DNA of 64,000 nt from Branchiostoma floridae (Eukaryota > Chordata > Leptocardii > Amphioxiformes > Branchiostomatidae): positions 7,864,175-7,928,174 of the forward strand of contig NC_049980.1 of assembly GCF_000003815.2 (NCBI RefSeq), read 5' to 3'. A program made the position numbers and the translations under genes. Positions 58,845 through 61,118 of the stretch are shown here, one piece after another. Each line of letters begins with the position of its first letter. The stretch's first letter is position 1. Under the pieces are notes generated by a model. It made no database searches, was not told the origin of the DNA, and saw only the letters and a list, made by a program, of their open reading frames with translations.

Positions 58845-59817
58845 ATGATATATGGGGGCAGTATTTAGCATAAACTGAGGGCGTTTAAACATTGTTTCTT
58901 TTATTAAGTTTTTTTTTCTAAACAGAGCCTCATTGCTCAGTACTCTATATTTTTTCTTTTACATTATTTTAATGTATATTCACATTCTAATTCACTACAG
59001 TGACAGCGTAAAGAGAACAGAATCAATGTTCTTCAGAGGCTCAAGGGTGTCACCAGGCAACACATTGATCAACGTGTAAGTTTGCTGAGAGAAACGTCGA
59101 TCATAGATTTGCCATCAACTAGACTGTTTGCTGTGGATTTGATCATGGAATACCCGACCCCAGCATCAATTTCGATATCGTTCCTAATAATGAAATAATA
59201 TAATATAATATAATATAATATAATATAATATAATATAATATAATATAATATAATATAATATAATATAATATAATATAATATAATATAATATAATATAATA
59301 TAATATAATATAGAAAATAACAGCAATAACAACAACAATAATGATGATAATGTAGTTCTTGTCACCTGGTATCCAGAATGACTTTGTTGTTTTTTATGTT
59401 TCCGTCTGTCGGATTAGGAAACCGGTTCATGGTGAAACTGGCAGAGATGGTGACGCTAAGGGTCCAGAGCCATGTGAACCCCGTTGTGATACTGGACTGG
59501 ACAGGGATGGGCCAGCCTCGTGCCAGGTACAATAGTACTCAGCTCTCCTTCGCCAGTGCTTTGAGAGTGCGATAAAAATGTAAGACATGGACGCTTACCA
59601 ATTGAAATAGATATTGAAAAGCATCGTTTATTTTCAGAAACGCCGTGCTTGGGAGGGTGACAACACTTCCGACCGACAGGCTGCCGCCTTGCTCAACTGG
59701 CAGTGGAAGCCAACGCACAGTACCGAGATATGTGACCGCCCCATCGGTCTGCTGCCCGGGGCTGTCACTGAGCTCAAGCCGCTGCGAGGAACTCCCATGA
59801 AGAAAGCCGACCTCTAA
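1..59817 (+). CDS. Giant multidomain LLTP / M23-like / FN3-like / EGF transmembrane protein (5' partial, 86 exons)
   Basis: One gene spans almost the whole window. It was assembled from 86 exons with matching phases; the blocks below list them. The coding total is about 14.3 kb, or roughly 4,770 residues. The frame is open from base 2, so the start codon and any signal peptide lie upstream; the stop is TAA at 59815-59817. Domain order: vitellogenin-type superhelix, amphipathic helices, LECT2/M23-like domain, SAP-like motif, Cys-rich module, LG[ND]F repeat, PAN-like exon, many FN3-like repeats, beta-sandwich lectin-like region, CSPG/cadherin-like repeats, two EGFs, one TM helix, tail. By inference it is a cell-surface protein with a lipid-binding-type N terminus; I recognise no named gene. 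Oddities: an in-frame TAG (40208-40210), a non-AG acceptor (before 33190), and one exon start lost in an N gap. Alternatively two neighbouring genes could be fused here, but no stop, promoter or phase break supports a split. Confidence 0.8.
203..1714. other. Intron 1: CTAT microsatellites and LINE 3' fragment
   Basis: A 1.5-kb intron. It holds two (CTAT)n-type microsatellite tracts (about 222-355 and 965-1035) and a LINE 3' end at about 360-895, listed separately. The rest (1040-1714) shows nothing I can name. Confidence 0.6.
360..897 (+). mobile_element. CR1/L2-type LINE 3' fragment (pol C-terminus plus 3' tail)
   Basis: Read with frameshifts, bases 510-640 encode a typical non-LTR pol C-terminus (FFHRATQLWNTLPLETQ, then SLSSFKAKAWL). 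A 3' tail follows with a hairpin-like GGGCTAGCCC, the motif CAGCCCTGGCTG and a closing run of AATAAATAAATAAA at about 885-897. Nearly the same tail appears inverted at 15405-15490, so this is a repeat family rather than gene sequence. It is heavily 5' truncated and broken. Confidence 0.65.
1910..2060 (+). repeat. Degenerate tRNA-derived SINE
   Basis: It shows an A-box-like GGTGCAACGG, a B-box-like TGGTTTGATACTCGC, then GACGTTATACCCTTGG. This order matches the better-preserved SINE at 62640-62830 (GACGTTGTGCCCTTGGG). It lies in the intron between exons 2 and 3. Confidence 0.45.
2653..3490 (+). CDS. Exons 4-5: beta-rich segment after the superhelix
   Basis: Exons 2653-2767 and 3345-3490 (phase 1 junction) encode about 87 residues of alternating hydrophobic pattern, including FHLKLPGIDWQ, AEFGLVVKNELDLDI and GHVLVDVDDQIYARGLLG. 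In LLTP proteins the superhelix is followed by beta sheets that line the lipid cavity; this stretch sits where such a sheet would start. I cannot identify a specific family. A single Cys occurs in DAGICFKGG. Splice sites are canonical (ctcag|GA at 3345 and cag|gtatgtg at 3490). Confidence 0.65.
3632..4225 (+). repeat. MITE-like repeat, copy 1 (expanded)
   Basis: From TAGCCAGGCACCGCGGACC to GCGGGTCATTAACCCTTAA this intronic sequence matches, in reverse, the shorter copy at 26266-26455. Shared blocks are the GCGGACCAATCAGAAG end, GTTCCACGTTGGTTATGACG, and CCAGGCGTTATGACACCATA. This copy carries roughly 330 extra bases in the middle, including repeated GATTGGTC/GACCAATC motifs. Confidence 0.6.
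4651..8579 (+). CDS. Exons 6-11: amphipathic-helix region (apolipoprotein/apolipophorin-like)
   Basis: Exons 4651-4850, 5022-5157, 6499-6641, 6757-6827, 7710-7867 and 8413-8579 encode about 290 residues. They are nearly all predicted helix by inspection: few Pro or Gly, heptad-spaced Leu/Ile/Val and many Lys/Glu. Examples are FKHLFDRLAESSPEEIF, REAILRVNTLLNSVKNDV and PKLIKSPQTAIGNIAKAAF. This composition resembles exchangeable apolipoproteins and apolipophorin-III, which bind lipid surfaces, but I see no sequence signature for a named family. All junction phases agree (2,0,2,1,0,2). Intron 5 to 6 holds a MITE, 7 to 8 a LINE remnant, 9 to 10 a SINE remnant and 10 to 11 an inverted-repeat element. 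Confidence 0.7.
5780..6180 (-). pseudogene. Non-LTR retrotransposon C-terminal fragment
   Basis: The minus strand reads, from about 6110 down, HVLNARTLALTARYTWHQN and then LKELVTTLLGWY. Near 5800-5870 it reads PDISIQNPTQQNLTLLELT. This layout is characteristic of a subset of LINE pol C-termini: an aligned H...LNxC..AL..GRYTWRHD block, then RPDI...LLELT. The zinc-knuckle part is decayed and no intact frame leads into it. It lies in the intron 5158-6498; the rest of that intron shows nothing clear. Confidence 0.6.
7440..7562 (-). repeat. tRNA-derived SINE fragment
   Basis: On the minus strand this reads GGTTGGTGCGATGTTCGC (A-box-like), then GAGTTCGATCCTTGCCGG, an excellent RNA polymerase III B box. 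The spacing of about 35 bases fits a tRNA-derived head. The body does not obviously match the SINE copies near 62.6 kb. Confidence 0.45.
7955..8256 (+). repeat. Inverted-repeat element, copy 1
   Basis: It starts with CATGAAAGTTCAT. Near its ends it carries inverted repeats of about 37 bases built on CTAAACTTTACTTCCAA (8001-8020) and TTGGAAGTAAAGTTTAG (8224-8240). Its internal body, from GGGACTTACC through CTCCGTCGACCTTGTTCAC to GACGTCAGGA, matches copy 2 at 11790-12160. A (CT)n then (TA)n microsatellite follows at 8258-8358. Confidence 0.65.
8258..8358. repeat. (CT)n/(TA)n compound microsatellite
   Basis: Dinucleotide CT repeats run from about 8258 to 8327 with small interruptions, then TA repeats to about 8358. 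It sits in the intron before exon 8413. Confidence 0.85.
8684..10178 (+). CDS. Exons 12-14: LECT2 / peptidase M23-like domain, probably inactive
   Basis: Exons 8684-8861, 9249-9383 and 9984-10178 encode about 170 residues. From CGGG-LY onward, landmarks match the M23 (LytM) fold as found in vertebrate LECT2. These are SRGIDLEIPTGQEVVAPFAG (family H-x-G-x-D...G..V.APF.G), VEKGEVIGTAASTG (family V..G..IG...), TNTIHFAL (family H-x-H-F/I) and VDPTKYV (family DP..YL). The zinc-ligand Asp (GID) and last His (IHF) are present. The first ligand His is replaced by Ser, and the first His of HxH by Thr. I infer a ligand-binding pseudo-enzyme domain, as is thought for LECT2 itself. Junctions are phase 0 and the exons follow the amphipathic-helix region directly. 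A structure prediction or an HHsearch against Peptidase_M23 would settle it. Confidence 0.65.
9640..9950 (-). pseudogene. RTE-like LINE reverse-transcriptase fragment
   Basis: The minus strand encodes FFIVTVGVHQDACF, which corresponds to the RT motif FRTTVGVRQGC. Then, in a shifted frame, it encodes EKIIQDTFQDHRTPIGS and RFANDIDLLN, where the family catalytic box reads RFADDID. The Asp-to-Asn change and frame breaks show a dead copy. It lies in the intron between exons 13 and 14. Confidence 0.65.
10409..11784 (+). CDS. Exons 15-17: acidic linker and short hydrophobic segment
   Basis: Exons 10409-10491, 10821-10912 and 11633-11784 encode about 109 residues. Exon 15 is acidic and Pro-rich (DAFEDNETPEAPADDLD), and exon 16 is Ser/Arg-rich and likely disordered. 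Exon 17 has FLQMLGVSDLTDASGVFSLK and ends IFDAVGLGDGLRFILNILE, a probable helix. I recognise no family. The donor of exon 17 is duplicated by a transposon insertion (see the 11776-12174 entry). The intron 10913-11632 holds nothing I can name. Confidence 0.6.
10511..10562. repeat. (AT)n microsatellite
   Basis: About 26 tandem AT units lie just downstream of the donor of exon 10409-10491. Confidence 0.9.
11776..12174 (+). mobile_element. Inverted-repeat element copy 2 with 14-bp duplication of a splice donor
   Basis: The 14-mer ATATTAGAGGTAAG occurs at 11776-11789, spanning the end of exon 17 and its splice donor. It occurs again, perfectly, at 12161-12174. Between them lies a copy of the element at 7955-8256: the same CATGAAAGTTCAT start and CTCCGTCGACCTTGTTCAC core, with inverted ACTCCCAACACTGAATTAAAC / TTTAATTCAGTGTTGGAAGT near the ends. 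The repeat flanking the element looks like a target-site duplication. At 14 bp it is longer than most DNA transposons make. Confidence 0.7.
12405..12537 (+). CDS. Exon 18: SAP-like motif
   Basis: The exon runs from ttacag|CAT to GACGACA|gtaagc in frame 0, ending in phase 1. After HCWGSCKIP it encodes LTDEQLRWELKKRGKSSMG followed by SRDALLQRY. That fits the SAP helix-extended loop-helix pattern (L..ELR..L..RG....G.K..L..R) well. SAP motifs usually bind DNA in nuclear proteins. Here the motif lies between extracellular-type, Cys-containing segments, so DNA binding is not implied. The exon is confidently coding, but the domain label rests on about 30 residues. Confidence 0.65.
12688..14257. mobile_element. 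hAT-like element with decamer-built long inverted repeats
   Basis: A perfect 8-bp direct repeat TGCGTAGC flanks the element (12688-12695 and 14250-14257). The termini are inverted: GGGTCTACCGAAAGTGCG at 12696, and the complement of CGCACTTTCGGTACACCG at 14232-14249, 16 of 18 matching. Behind them are tandem GGAACGAAAA decamers, on the left at 12715-12912 and inverted on the right at 13980-14245. Homology between the arms continues inward through a GTATGAAGCAAA block (12908 and 13975). The middle holds a 247-bp N gap and no recognisable transposase, so it is probably non-autonomous. An 8-bp duplication is typical of hAT elements. Confidence 0.75.
13172..13418. other. Assembly gap (247 N) inside the hAT-like element
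   Basis: A run of 247 N lies in the centre of the inverted-repeat element. Open frames across it are meaningless. Confidence 0.99.
14561..15892 (+). CDS. Exons 19-21: Cys-rich module
   Basis: Exons 14561-14779, 15201-15301 and 15769-15892 encode about 148 residues. The first exon has a dense Cys pattern: CPDIFHHLNKLDSIYC, then NCLGFSCCLTVP, then MFDPCNMSLTIELG. The third has LRICSKDICLPPL and closes with IKIPTC, giving nine or more Cys, an even spacing and potential disulfides. N-glycosylation sequons (NMS, NLT) support an extracellular location. I do not recognise the family. The module follows the SAP-like exon immediately and may form one unit with it. Confidence 0.65.
15400..15495 (-). 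repeat. LINE 3' tail fragment, inverted relative to 5' copy
   Basis: In reverse complement, GGCTAGCC and CAGCCCTGGCTGTGCGTG, then GCCAAACCAATAAATA, align with the tail at about 820-895. The same LINE family therefore left 3' ends in both orientations within 15 kb. Confidence 0.6.
16110..16520. repeat. (GT)n tract plus dispersed repeat with GGTCAAGGTCAA core
   Basis: A (GT)n tract at 16116-16138 is followed by sequence with AAAGGTCAAGGTCAATTTGG, CCCTGGTATGTGACCTTGAT and ACTGCAG. Similar text appears at 62395-62600, where it follows a GGAGGT hairpin, and more weakly at 33880-33990. This is probably one old dispersed element family. Confidence 0.5.
16575..16730. repeat. ATATAAAAAAATATACAT-type minisatellite
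   Basis: Irregular tandem units of about 18 bases (ACATATATAAAAAAATAT and variants, some with ATGTACATAAA) cover this part of the intron before exon 16843. Confidence 0.8.
16843..17153 (+). CDS. Exon 22: LG[ND]F short-repeat segment
   Basis: This single 311-bp exon (tcttcag|CA to GGG|gtgagc) encodes 104 residues with a conspicuous internal repeat. The core [FL]-[ND]-[FL]-x-LG-[ND]-[FL] recurs six or seven times at steps of about 8 to 12 residues: LNLGTF, FSLGDL, FNLGNF, FNLGDF, LNWGNL, FDLGNL. Phe and Leu alternate with small polar residues, which suggests short beta strands stacked in a solenoid or an amphipathic beta surface. I know of no family with exactly this motif. It starts after a short acidic helix (MEMTLGDLEKEI) and ends before LFSNLVNELRVFIKGG. 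Confidence 0.75.
17480..20918 (+). CDS. Exons 23-26: hydrophobic beta-rich region
   Basis: Exons 17480-17636, 18365-18435, 18679-18836 and 20705-20918 encode about 200 residues. They show long runs of alternating hydrophobicity and Gly (FGAGGYAGVDLEAGVSL, KAGAIVGAGLRVQFLALVGE, IPLRLELRGKVIAEISLFG). The pattern looks like an amphipathic beta sheet of the kind that contacts lipid in LLTP proteins, but no motif proves this. Phases 1,0,2,0 agree. Introns 17637-18364 and 18837-20704 hold nothing I can name; the latter has a GATCCATGGATCCATGG palindrome near 19860. Confidence 0.65.
21280..23031 (+). CDS. Exons 27-29: first FN3-like unit
   Basis: Exons 21280-21504 (75 codons), 22391-22597 (69 codons) and 22911-23031 are phase 0/0/1. 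The segment MKGGVPLYFTVTATNSGG matches the G-F strand pattern of the later repeats (G..Y.VTV.A.N.AG). The region thus begins the FN3-like array. The linker here is diverged (LPTYDVTLPGGRVTPDF) and lacks the D-x-TPP signature. Exon 29 contains two NT/NP sequon-like positions. A piggyBac-like insertion separates the first two exons. Confidence 0.65.
21763..22359. mobile_element. piggyBac-like non-autonomous element (TTAA)
   Basis: The TTAA target site occurs at both ends (21763-21766 and 22356-22359). The element between has inverted termini CCCTATTCGGAC and the complement of GGTCTGAATAGGG. CCC-starting ends with TTAA duplication are the hallmark of piggyBac elements. The 589 bp contain no transposase frame. 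A poly-C/(CA)n run lies near 22301-22323. Confidence 0.75.
23145..23329 (+). CDS. Exon 30: PAN/apple-like domain
   Basis: The exon encodes about 62 residues. The core is IPEQCASECLKLPAYKCLSF, then NYDYGNGDCELLEE. This matches the PAN/apple pattern C...C......C.SF.Y....C.L, including the four central cysteines. PAN domains mediate protein or carbohydrate contacts in extracellular proteins. It is inserted between FN3-like sequences and enters in phase 1 and leaves in phase 0. Confidence 0.7.
23488..27514 (+). CDS. Exons 31-36: FN3-like repeats (TPP units 1-2)
   Basis: Exons 23488-23611, 25027-25201, 25480-25574, 25735-25905, 26893-27073 and 27348-27514. Recurring landmarks are linker VLADFTPPSPGPLENV, an ANWDGFHDNETGLHGYSWTV block, linker YTIDNTPPFVHRIHNV and a VPAWVKVRAINN block. 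This is the FN3 outline: Trp in strand B, Tyr-x-Val in strand C, and a G..Y.V.V.A.N strand F. The ESG/ETG turn after W-x-x-F-x-D marks this particular repeat family. All phases agree. Introns hold a MITE copy (26266-26455) and a (TA)n run at 27077-27100; 23612-25026 shows nothing notable. Confidence 0.75.
26266..26455 (-). repeat. MITE-like repeat, copy 2 (compact)
   Basis: The reverse complement of this 190-bp block matches both ends of the 3632-4225 element. It starts at AAGCCAGGCGCCGCGGACC and finishes at CGGGTCATTAACCCTTAA. It may represent the unexpanded form. Confidence 0.6.
27860..28060 (+). repeat. tRNA-derived SINE
   Basis: It has a B-box-like GGTTCTGAGTTAGAATCC at about 27919, then TTGTGCCCTTGGGAAAGACT, then ACGACTTTCCTCAC and CAGGTGTAAAAACGAG. 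The last three blocks match the SINE at 62640-62830. Confidence 0.65.
28386..30908 (+). CDS. Exons 37-41: FN3-like repeats (TPP units 3-5)
   Basis: Exons 28386-28559, 28848-29036, 29283-29459, 30201-30445 and a partly hidden exon ending at 30908. Units carry ILVDTTPPAVGILYDG, VLFDATPPLEGTLRDG and FVMDLTKPVMVHLGDG, each followed by an acidic turn, a Phe and then ANW or SANWDGY with D-x-ESG. The last exon resumes at ANWVFEDNESGIDYY directly after the N gap; its 5' end is inside 30707-30806. The donor at 30445 (TCG|gtggcc) is weak, chosen because the following residues would otherwise lack the repeat pattern. Confidence 0.7.
29564..30065. mobile_element. AT-rich MITE with CACTACCAAAAAT inverted ends
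   Basis: It begins CACTACCAAAAATGACTTTT and ends with the complement of the same 13-mer (ATTTTTGGTAGTG). It is internally rich in AAGAAAATTT-type and GCAAGAATTT-type words in both orientations. It contains two CCCATGGACAA words. I could not see a convincing target duplication. A partly similar stretch starts at about 34290 (CACTACGAAAAAATTA). Confidence 0.6.
30707..30806. other. Assembly gap (100 N) hiding an exon start
   Basis: Exactly 100 N, the customary size for a gap of unknown length. Coding sequence resumes immediately at 30807 in mid-exon. Confidence 0.98.
31336..33821 (+). CDS. Exons 42-46: FN3-like repeats (TPP units 6-7), one non-canonical junction
   Basis: Exons 31336-31502, 32389-32548, 32728-32893, 33190-33385 and 33683-33821. 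Linkers read VIVDTSPPD and FTIDPTAPS. Exon 42 uses the second of two stacked AG acceptors (cagag|GA) to keep phase. Exon 45 is the odd one. To keep both phase and the exact 19-residue spacing seen in other units, it must start at 33190, but the two bases before it are AC. No phase-2 AG acceptor exists nearby. Intron 31503-32388 shows nothing recognisable. Confidence 0.65.
34730..35480 (-). pseudogene. L1-like LINE reverse-transcriptase remnant
   Basis: Reading the minus strand with frameshifts gives ENDLWEAIDSFKIVKSPDID (35060-35170). Further on it gives VRKIIANLIDTDQSGFFKNR, then FMGENICQITE, near 34755-34860. The latter matches the L1 RT block DQTGFIKGR...N with its preceding I..I. Multiple stops and frame breaks show a decayed copy, in the intron 33822-37193. 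Confidence 0.6.
35559..36930 (+). repeat. Left arm of a 1.4-kb inverted repeat pair
   Basis: The outer end has a hairpin ATTTCAGCCATACC / GTATGGTGAAAT (35566-35595). Next come CCAAATGACCTGAAATTTGG and several imperfect units of about 130-190 bases containing TTTTTGGACTGGTCTATT. The inner end reads GGCTGAAATATGCTGTAGCA, then CTGCCTTTCTAGTT (about 36,920). The whole arm matches the complement of 38284-39707. Confidence 0.75.
37194..37811 (+). CDS. Exons 47-48: FN3-like repeat (TPP unit 8) between two inverted arms
   Basis: Exons 37194-37443 and 37634-37811 (phase 2 junction, ending phase 0). They carry SPGVQYYATVRAITGAGNVL, the linker GFTVDITPPV, then SADSLSARW split across the junction. Both exons lie in the 1.35-kb spacer between the arms at 35559-36930 and 38284-39707. 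They show no sign of decay. Confidence 0.75.
38284..39707 (-). repeat. Right arm of the inverted repeat pair
   Basis: The reverse complement of the left arm, with the same hairpin at its outer end (ATTTCACCATACCTATGG at about 39666) and the same CTAGAAAGGC boundary at the inner end. It carries a small (GAAA)n expansion near 39632. Confidence 0.75.
39759..42101 (+). CDS. Exons 49-55: FN3-like repeats (TPP units 9-12) with an in-frame TAG
   Basis: Exons 39759-40005, 40149-40355, 40643-40736, 40889-41040, 41155-41266, 41420-41556 and 41953-42101. Landmarks are LTVDETPPVAGEVF, CHWHGFYDTESTIQYYMFGV, IVIDFTPPVAGRVV, the VAWETFRDPESEIARYEVAL block and LSAHWDF. In exon 40149-40355 the frame reads ALYYVTVIAFNAV-stop-DFQ, with TAG at 40208-40210, and resumes in frame through the TPP linker. 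The stop sits where other repeats have a small polar residue after N-A. All phases agree otherwise. Confidence 0.7.
42104..42330. repeat. (TG)n microsatellite
   Basis: Over 200 bases of TG dinucleotides with scattered CG and TA interruptions follow directly after the donor of exon 41953-42101. Long Cys/Val open frames over it are artefacts. Confidence 0.95.
43024..45989 (+). CDS. Exons 56-62: FN3-like repeats (TPP units 13-15)
   Basis: Exons 43024-43123, 43554-43699, 44392-44531, 44730-44859, 45058-45312, 45473-45679 and 45815-45989. Landmarks are VRDGDIIGYDLNF then LSANWDSFG, IGYYEVAIGT, TYYITVRAHS, VTVDVTPPYDGSVW, HVSWADFSDPESGIDHYEIA and PYFVMLHAFNKAGLSTF with ILLDLEDPVGGTVKDG. Several linkers have lost the TPP. 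The acceptor of exon 44392 abuts an antisense LINE fragment. Confidence 0.75.
43935..44390 (-). pseudogene. RTE-like LINE C-terminal fragment, antisense
   Basis: From 44387 downward the minus strand reads GWKDKVTNAEVLSRAGLSTM then FTLLRQRTL. With frameshifts it continues DIDTEHWEDLANER, and near 43,980 CGRDCHSRIGLF. These are the successive landmarks of RTE-type pol C-termini (K+VTN.EVL..AG, the D.W...A..R block, and the CGRDCHSRIGL finger). Its 5' end falls at the exon acceptor at 44391. Confidence 0.75.
46228..48401 (+). CDS. Exons 63-68: concanavalin-like beta-sandwich region (probable lectin-like domain)
   Basis: Exons 46228-46379, 46540-46849, 46962-47141, 47338-47504, 47676-47869 and 48272-48401 encode about 377 residues that break the FN3 array. 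Strand-like stretches resemble LamG/concanavalin-type sandwiches: GLSITMSRDVQQTRMY, GSYRFDMIAASGDIKAV, SLDFDPSSGWHSYELRVIIK, DWSLELFVDGRPLAVMNG and ARLALAVWNRDD. A paired-Cys insert (VDCTCCL..., GGCPCNCVQN) lies in exons 64-65. In exon 67 a 15-base tandem duplication yields GIPVFGIPVF. The fold is inferred from pattern only; a structure prediction would decide it. Confidence 0.6.
48120..48240 (+). repeat. LINE pol C-terminal fragment with GAT tail
   Basis: The plus strand reads ALGLRDRDLLSVMSDRVVWR to a TGA, then (GATGATGAT). This parallels the antisense fragment at 51410-51570. Confidence 0.45.
48595..50018 (+). CDS. Exons 69-72: last FN3-like repeats (TPP units 16-17)
   Basis: Exons 48595-48796, 49123-49298, 49509-49698 and 49845-50018. 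A short Cys cluster opens the block (CVPCVKSCDKFDCDPDC). Then come VYYITVKAVSGSGRTALACS, linker VYVDVTPPDIQ, AEYFWAIGTAPWATDVQPF and STYYVTLKAVNGAGLET. The block ends with VGISWERPQED, a degenerate B-strand Trp. Phases 1,0,1,1 agree. Confidence 0.75.
50446..52846 (+). CDS. Exons 73-78: unassigned extracellular region
   Basis: Exons 50446-50704, 51033-51112, 51934-52032, 52159-52309, 52476-52618 and 52710-52846 encode about 290 residues. Features are N-glycosylation sequons (LNDS, NITD, NQTK, NITV), Cys in LLLCNGAHQC and VKTLCFANP...RTCS, and a hydrophobic alternation in YWLDVNFFVTTLGNVELP. The WLDVN...NITVPI segment could be a beta domain. I do not recognise it. All phases agree. Confidence 0.65.
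51410..51570 (-). pseudogene. LINE pol C-terminal fragment, antisense
   Basis: The minus strand reads AGRPRLTYIDQLARDVGLRV, then EDLKNAMGDREVWKERVDLV and RASSPR-stop, followed by (GAT)n. This is a characteristic end of a group of LINE polymerases. It is in the intron 51113-51933. Confidence 0.7.
53055..53342 (+). CDS. Exon 79: start of CSPG/cadherin-like region
   Basis: The exon has 96 codons in phase 0 (tctag|GTG to GAG|gtttgt). Its second half reads NSPPVLTSDTYINVREDEER then IEYYDNEDDRLAFFITGPPH. This is the N.PPV....I.V.ED.....I.Y.D.E.D.L.F.I...P..G pattern of CSPG4/cadherin-like repeats. The donor joins cleanly in phase 0 to exon 56098, across an intron largely filled by a LINE. Confidence 0.75.
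53400..56068 (+). mobile_element. CR1-like LINE, 5' truncated, with 812-codon open frame
   Basis: An uninterrupted frame (53408-55846; first ATG 53471, no ATG at 53408) encodes the endonuclease C-terminus and the full reverse transcriptase. Endonuclease landmarks are IHVMGDFNVDW and GFSDHDAV. RT landmarks are DGKTPGCDGIDNKLL, SRPVSLLP, VVLLDYSAAFDLVDH, GVPQGSCLGPQLYSIYVNDM and the catalytic DQYADDST. The C-terminus closes SSTWNGLQ. The 3' end has AATAAAGTCAAGTCAAGTCC, a short TCAAG repeat tail. The N-terminal half of the endonuclease is missing, so it cannot be autonomous. The absence of internal stops suggests a fairly recent insertion, in the same orientation as the host gene. Confidence 0.9.
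56098..57478 (+). CDS. Exons 80-81: CSPG/cadherin-like region leading into EGF 1
   Basis: Exons 56098-56650 (the largest, 553 bp) and 57310-57478. The first reads YDPRLDCYGTDTINILAVEM, then VNVELVVEVQPSNDDPVLFV and VLVENNPAVIVP, later VFTTLTYRPHTNFTG. The second starts with RDVIKINARDQHGGISRVVT then LYVLENLC. The LTY.P..NFTG.D.I.I.A.DQ.GG string is typical of CSPG/cadherin-like repeats. EGF 1 starts at LCEHGGEC. The frame is phase 1 then 2. Confidence 0.75.
56755..57196. mobile_element. PIF/Harbinger-like MITE
   Basis: The element is 436 bp with about 31-bp inverted ends (GGCCACACCAATTTTAATTG and TGCTTGGTTCACG at the left; the complement at the right, differing by one T). It is flanked by TTA on both sides (56755-56757, 57194-57196). 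A 3-bp TWA duplication is typical of PIF/Harbinger elements. There is no coding capacity. Confidence 0.8.
57530..57913. repeat. Tandem duplication of about 190 bp
   Basis: Two consecutive units (about 57540-57715 and 57732-57910) each contain AGCATAGACCTTTTGGTAAC, CATACTTTTAAAAA, TTTTCATTTGCGAC, CAACAGTACAAAG and ATATACTGTAGCTACCTA. The second has an extra repeat of ATGAGTCATATCTCTTGCAG. They lie in the intron before exon 57938. Confidence 0.85.
57938..58608 (+). CDS. Exons 82-83: EGF modules and transmembrane helix
   Basis: Exons 57938-58049 and 58463-58608. EGF 1 completes with YWCNCTSAPGWTGRLC. EGF 2 runs DYDECLSTPCPGNYTC, IDQVNGYVCECGNP and WPC, its DYDEC start resembling a calcium-binding EGF. 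After GKLTAWQ a 20-residue hydrophobic helix follows (ICLIVLAAVFLLLLAILFLW). Then comes a basic stop-transfer sequence RKWKRSR, giving a type I orientation with the long N-terminal part outside. Confidence 0.88.
58788..58842. repeat. (CT)n/(TA)n microsatellite
   Basis: CT repeats (about 58786-58812) run directly into TA repeats (to about 58841), the same compound type as at 8258. Confidence 0.9.
59001..59817 (+). CDS. Exons 84-86: cytoplasmic tail and stop
   Basis: Exons 59001-59075, 59418-59526 and 59638-59817 (stop TAA). The tail of about 125 residues is hydrophilic, with basic and Ser/Thr clusters (SDSVKRTESMFFRGSRVSP), Cys-containing CEPRCDTGLDRDGPASCQK and a basic end (LRGTPMKKADL). KRTES resembles a basophilic kinase site. 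No ITAM, PDZ ligand or NPxY motif is visible. Junction phases are 2, 0. Confidence 0.8.
59193..59311. repeat. (TAATA)n pentanucleotide satellite
   Basis: About 23 near-perfect TAATA units lie between exons 84 and 85. The Tyr/Ile open frame on the minus strand is an artefact. Confidence 0.95.
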
Positions 59818-61110
59818 ATAAGACAAAAGGACCATCATGCATCACATTTTGGCTTGATACGGACGCTTTTAAGCATATGCTTTTAGGCCAGTAAGCAACT
59901 GCAACTACTTAACAGTGATATCTATCTTTAGCAGGTAATTTCTTGAACACGCTGATGATATTCATTTTGAAATTTATTCCTTTCCGTTTTGATTTTGTTT
60001 TGGTGTAAGGGTTAGGTGATTGTAAAAAGCAGAGCATCATTTACCAAGTCAGCATCAAAGTTCGCAAGTGTAAAGCCGATACAAGTTCACATGACATAAA
60101 TCTGTCTCTAGTAAGCGTAAGTCTGTTTGTTAGAATGGTGTAGTGTGTCTTACAATATTGATAAGGCCATGTTGATTTGATTATATAGATGACATCCACG
60201 CGCGCACCAATTTCGGCCATTTCCAAAGAAAGTTTTCGACCATACTGTAAAGCAGCTGTAAAATGAGCACAAATATGCCGAATATTGAAAACAAGTATAG
60301 GAAAACAGATAACTGATGTCATACAATGCCAAAGCAAATATAAAGTCAACGAATATTGGAATAGAATGTTAAAGAACATTCAGGTCCAGAGCATCAGTTC
60401 CAAGTCCGGACCTGAACCTGGACCTGATTGTTAATTGGCGATACTAAAAACAATGGTCAATTTTACTACAAAGGAATCCGACAAAGGACTATCGGACTTC
60501 CACTGGCGTTTTAAAATCCTATTTTCATGTAATCAAGGCTAACTGCCTCGTAGAAAATTGGTATACAAATGACAATAAACACTACTCGACTTAGTTCTTG
60601 TTATTTTCTTGGCCCGGCAAGCCCCAAAACACTTGATATAGCGTGTTTATATTTCTACCGATTTATTTTATTTGTTTTTTCGGACCGGTCCAACAAGGAA
60701 AAACGGGTTTGTACCGGTACGCCGTACCGGTCCCTACACCTAATTGTTGGTTTACCATACTATGTGTGTTTAGTCCTATATCCAACCTTCCTTACCGCTT
60801 AGAATTCATACCGAAGGCAACTTTTTTCCAAACACCTTTTATTAGCACTCTCACAACAGTTTTGGGGCTCCGAGAGGATACCATCCATACAATAGCAATC
60901 AAATCAACATGGCATAACAGGAATGAAACATTTCATTTTTATATATAATTCCATTCTTCATTACATGAATTGATCAGTATACTAGTAAATGGAAATCATG
61001 AAGATTTTTCCTAAACTCCAATTGATACCGTATTTAGTCACTGTGTTTTAGACAATTTAGCGCTTTGATGGCAAATAAAAATGCTACAGTAGCAGTGTTT
61101 TGAAGTGTTA
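59818..61110 (+). other. Probable 3' UTR / intergenic
   Basis: No coding signal. AATAAA hexamers at 60574-60579 and 61074-61079 are candidate polyadenylation signals for the gene; nothing shows which is used. A GGACCGGTCC palindrome-like and TACCGGTACGCCGTACCGGT stretch lies at 60680-60735. Confidence 0.5.
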
Positions 61111-61118
61111 TTCAAGTT

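Noticed and set aside
59069..59365. Minus-strand frame rich in Ile/Leu/Tyr
   Set aside because: It translates the TAATA satellite.
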